The notes under the pieces: generated by a model | Seen by the model: the letters and a program-made list of their open reading frames with translations, nothing else | What the model was told of the DNA's origin: nothing | Database searches by the model: none | Translations under genes and position numbers: made by a program | Shown here: positions 5,788-7,154 of the stretch, one piece after another | How the letters are laid out: every line of letters starts with the position of its first letter | How positions within the stretch are numbered: position 1 is the first letter of the stretch | Assembly: GCA_023430685.1 (NCBI GenBank) | Contig: JAEYZH010000004.1 | Span: 1-7,154, forward strand | Reading direction: 5' to 3' | From: Pseudomonadota bacterium | Lineage (GTDB): Bacteria > Pseudomonadota > Gammaproteobacteria > Xanthomonadales > Rhodanobacteraceae | Length of the DNA stretch: 7,154 nucleotides

Positions 5788-7154
5788 TCAGAACTTCACG
5801 GTGACGCGACCGAAGTAGTAGCGGCCGAGCATGTCGTAGTCGGTCGGATTGGTGTTGGCGTTCAGCGTATTGTTCGCGTACAGCAACGGCGGCTGCTTGT
5901 CCCCGACATTGTTCACGCCGACATCGAAGCGCGTATTGATCGCCTCGAGGTTGTAGCCGAACTGGATGTCGTGGTACGTCGTCGAGCCGTAGTCCTGGAA
6001 CTGGCCGATCGCATCGGTGCCCCACGGGAACGTGTCCTGCGAAGGCGCCGGCGACCCCATGCGGTAGCCGCCGATGTAACGCATGTTCCAGGTCGCATCG
6101 AACGCGCCGAGCTGCCAGCCGATCGACGACTGCGCACGCCAGCGCGGGAACAGGCAGATGCCGCCGCCCGCGCCCGGGCACGCTGCTGCCTGCGCCGAAC
6201 CGTAGTTCATGAAGTGGCCGGAATAGTGGTACACGGTGTTGCCGTCGAGGCCCGGCGCCGTCTGCAGGTCGTACTGGGTCAGGTACGTCGCGTTGAGCGT
6301 GACGTTGAAGCGACCGAACGAGAACTCCGGCAGGCGGTAGTTGAGGGCGAAGTCCACGCCGCTGACGTCGAGGCGACCGAGGTTGCCGGTCGGCTCGATC
6401 AGGGTCTGGATGTTGCCCTGCGTGTCACCCGAGGTGAAGCGACGGATCAACGGGCAGAATTGTTCCTGGCCGGCGAAGCAGAGGTCGATGACCTGCTGCG
6501 CGCCGATGTTGACGATGTTGTTGTCGAGGTACAGGCGCCACAGGTCCGCGCTGACCGAAAGGCCCTCGAGCCAGTTCGGGTCATACACCACGCCGAAGTC
6601 GAACGACTTGCCGGACTCCGGGCCGATCGGGAAGCCGGCGAACGCCGAACCCGACGCGATCGCGTTGAGCTGCGAGTTGTTCTGCACCGCGGTGTTGAGG
6701 AAGGGGCCATTGGCCGGCACGCCGACGCAACCGGGGTGGTTCGCGTTCGGGTTCGGGCCGGTGCCCGCGTAATCGCACGGGTCGCGCGAGATACGCGGCG
6801 CATCGCTGCCCGCGCCGGCGAAGATGTTGCCGATGGTCGGCGCACGGAACACTTCCGACATCGTGCCGCGCAGCAGCAGGTCCTCGATCGGACGCCACTC
6901 GAGCGCGATCTTGGTGTTGTTGGTGCTGCCGAACGAGCTGAACTTCGAGTAGCGGTCGCCCAGCGTCAAGTTCAACGCGTGCAGGAACGGGATGTCCTTG
7001 ACGATCGGGATGAACAGCTCGGCGTAGGCTTCCTTCACGTCGTAGCCGCCCTGCAGCGCCGAGGCGCACTGGCTGCCGAGCGCGCAGTTGCCGTTGAAGT
7101 CGATCAGCAGGCTGGTGTCGACGTTCGAGTGGATGTACTCGTCGCGCTTGCTGA
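5788..7154 (-). CDS. TonB-dependent outer-membrane receptor, C-terminal beta-barrel part (start beyond the right edge)
   Basis: The frame stays open from the right edge to the stop at 5788, giving 454 visible residues; the start codon, signal peptide, TonB box and plug domain are outside the window. A GTG at 7038 is internal, since receptor-like sequence (DEYIHSNVDTSLLIDF) continues upstream of it in frame. The barrel shows the family's late signature SEVFRAPTIGNIFAG (near 6817-6861), alternating aromatic beta-strands with Asn/Asp/Gly-rich loops, and ends in YYFGRVTVKF, whose terminal Phe is the usual barrel-assembly signal. It belongs with the very large TonB-dependent receptors abundant in Xanthomonadales; these take up siderophores, vitamins, sugars or peptides with proton-motive force relayed by TonB. 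The substrate cannot be told. Four local cysteine pairs are probably disulfides in surface loops. An ECF sigma and a putative anti-sigma follow in the same direction. Confidence 0.93.
   Translation of the reverse strand, partial: SKRDEYIHSNVDTSLLIDFNGNCALGSQCASALQGGYDVKEAYAELFIPIVKDIPFLHALNLTLGDRYSKFSSFGSTNNTKIALEWRPIEDLLLRGTMSEVFRAPTIGNIFAGAGSDAPRISRDPCDYAGTGPNPNANHPGCVGVPANGPFLNTAVQNNSQLNAIASGSAFAGFPIGPESGKSFDFGVVYDPNWLEGLSVSADLWRLYLDNNIVNIGAQQVIDLCFAGQEQFCPLIRRFTSGDTQGNIQTLIEPTGNLGRLDVSGVDFALNYRLPEFSFGRFNVTLNATYLTQYDLQTAPGLDGNTVYHYSGHFMNYGSAQAAACPGAGGGICLFPRWRAQSSIGWQLGAFDATWNMRYIGGYRMGSPAPSQDTFPWGTDAIGQFQDYGSTTYHDIQFGYNLEAINTRFDVGVNNVGDKQPPLLYANNTLNANTNPTDYDMLGRYYFGRVTVKF

Noticed and set aside
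5681..6181. N-terminal extension of the sigma factor frame
   Set aside because: It overlaps the receptor coding region on the same strand and has no sigma-like sequence; the 185-aa form starting at 5680 matches ECF length.
7036..7038. GTG as start of the TonB receptor
   Set aside because: The same frame continues to the window edge with receptor-like sequence and a cysteine pair, and barrel-only proteins are not expected.

Overview
This is a high-GC window with dense, tightly packed genes. The gene content suggests a gammaproteobacterium of the Xanthomonadales (Lysobacterales): a MetX-type homoserine acyltransferase next to metB and a homoserine dehydrogenase, a peptide chain release factor 3, and a large cysteine-bearing TonB-dependent receptor next to an ECF sigma factor. 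That placement is inferred from gene families and composition, not from a marker gene.

Left part (1-2650, minus strand): a methionine operon read right to left as metX - metB - hom. MetX acylates homoserine, MetB exchanges the acyl group for cysteine to give cystathionine, and homoserine dehydrogenase supplies the homoserine. metX and metB are 1 nt apart. metB and hom overlap by 4 nt (GTGA). Only the first 56 codons of hom are in the window. Upstream of metX lies a full regulatory region: a good sigma-70 promoter (TTGACG-N17-TAGAGT), an 18-bp near-palindrome abutting its -35 box, and directly after the expected transcription start a textbook SAM-I (S-box) riboswitch aptamer. The aptamer is followed by a putative Shine-Dalgarno-sequestering hairpin with a competing anti-sequestering helix. 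The operon thus appears to carry two layers of control: a DNA operator and a SAM-sensing RNA that most likely acts on translation.

Middle part (2650-4540, plus strand): a GC-rich intergenic stretch, an extended -10 promoter, and the complete prfC gene (release factor 3, 535 aa), read divergently from the met operon. It ends at a 14-bp perfect hairpin shared with the convergent gene on the other side.

Right part (4569-7154, minus strand): a TonB-dependent outer-membrane receptor (C-terminal 454 residues; its start lies beyond the window), then a 185-aa ECF-type sigma factor and a 182-aa single-pass membrane protein that is probably its anti-sigma factor. The anti-sigma candidate shows neither the zinc-binding motif nor a FecR-like domain and has a periplasmic tail with three DRIF-like repeats. 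Whether the receptor and the sigma pair form one regulatory circuit is not proven by the sequence.
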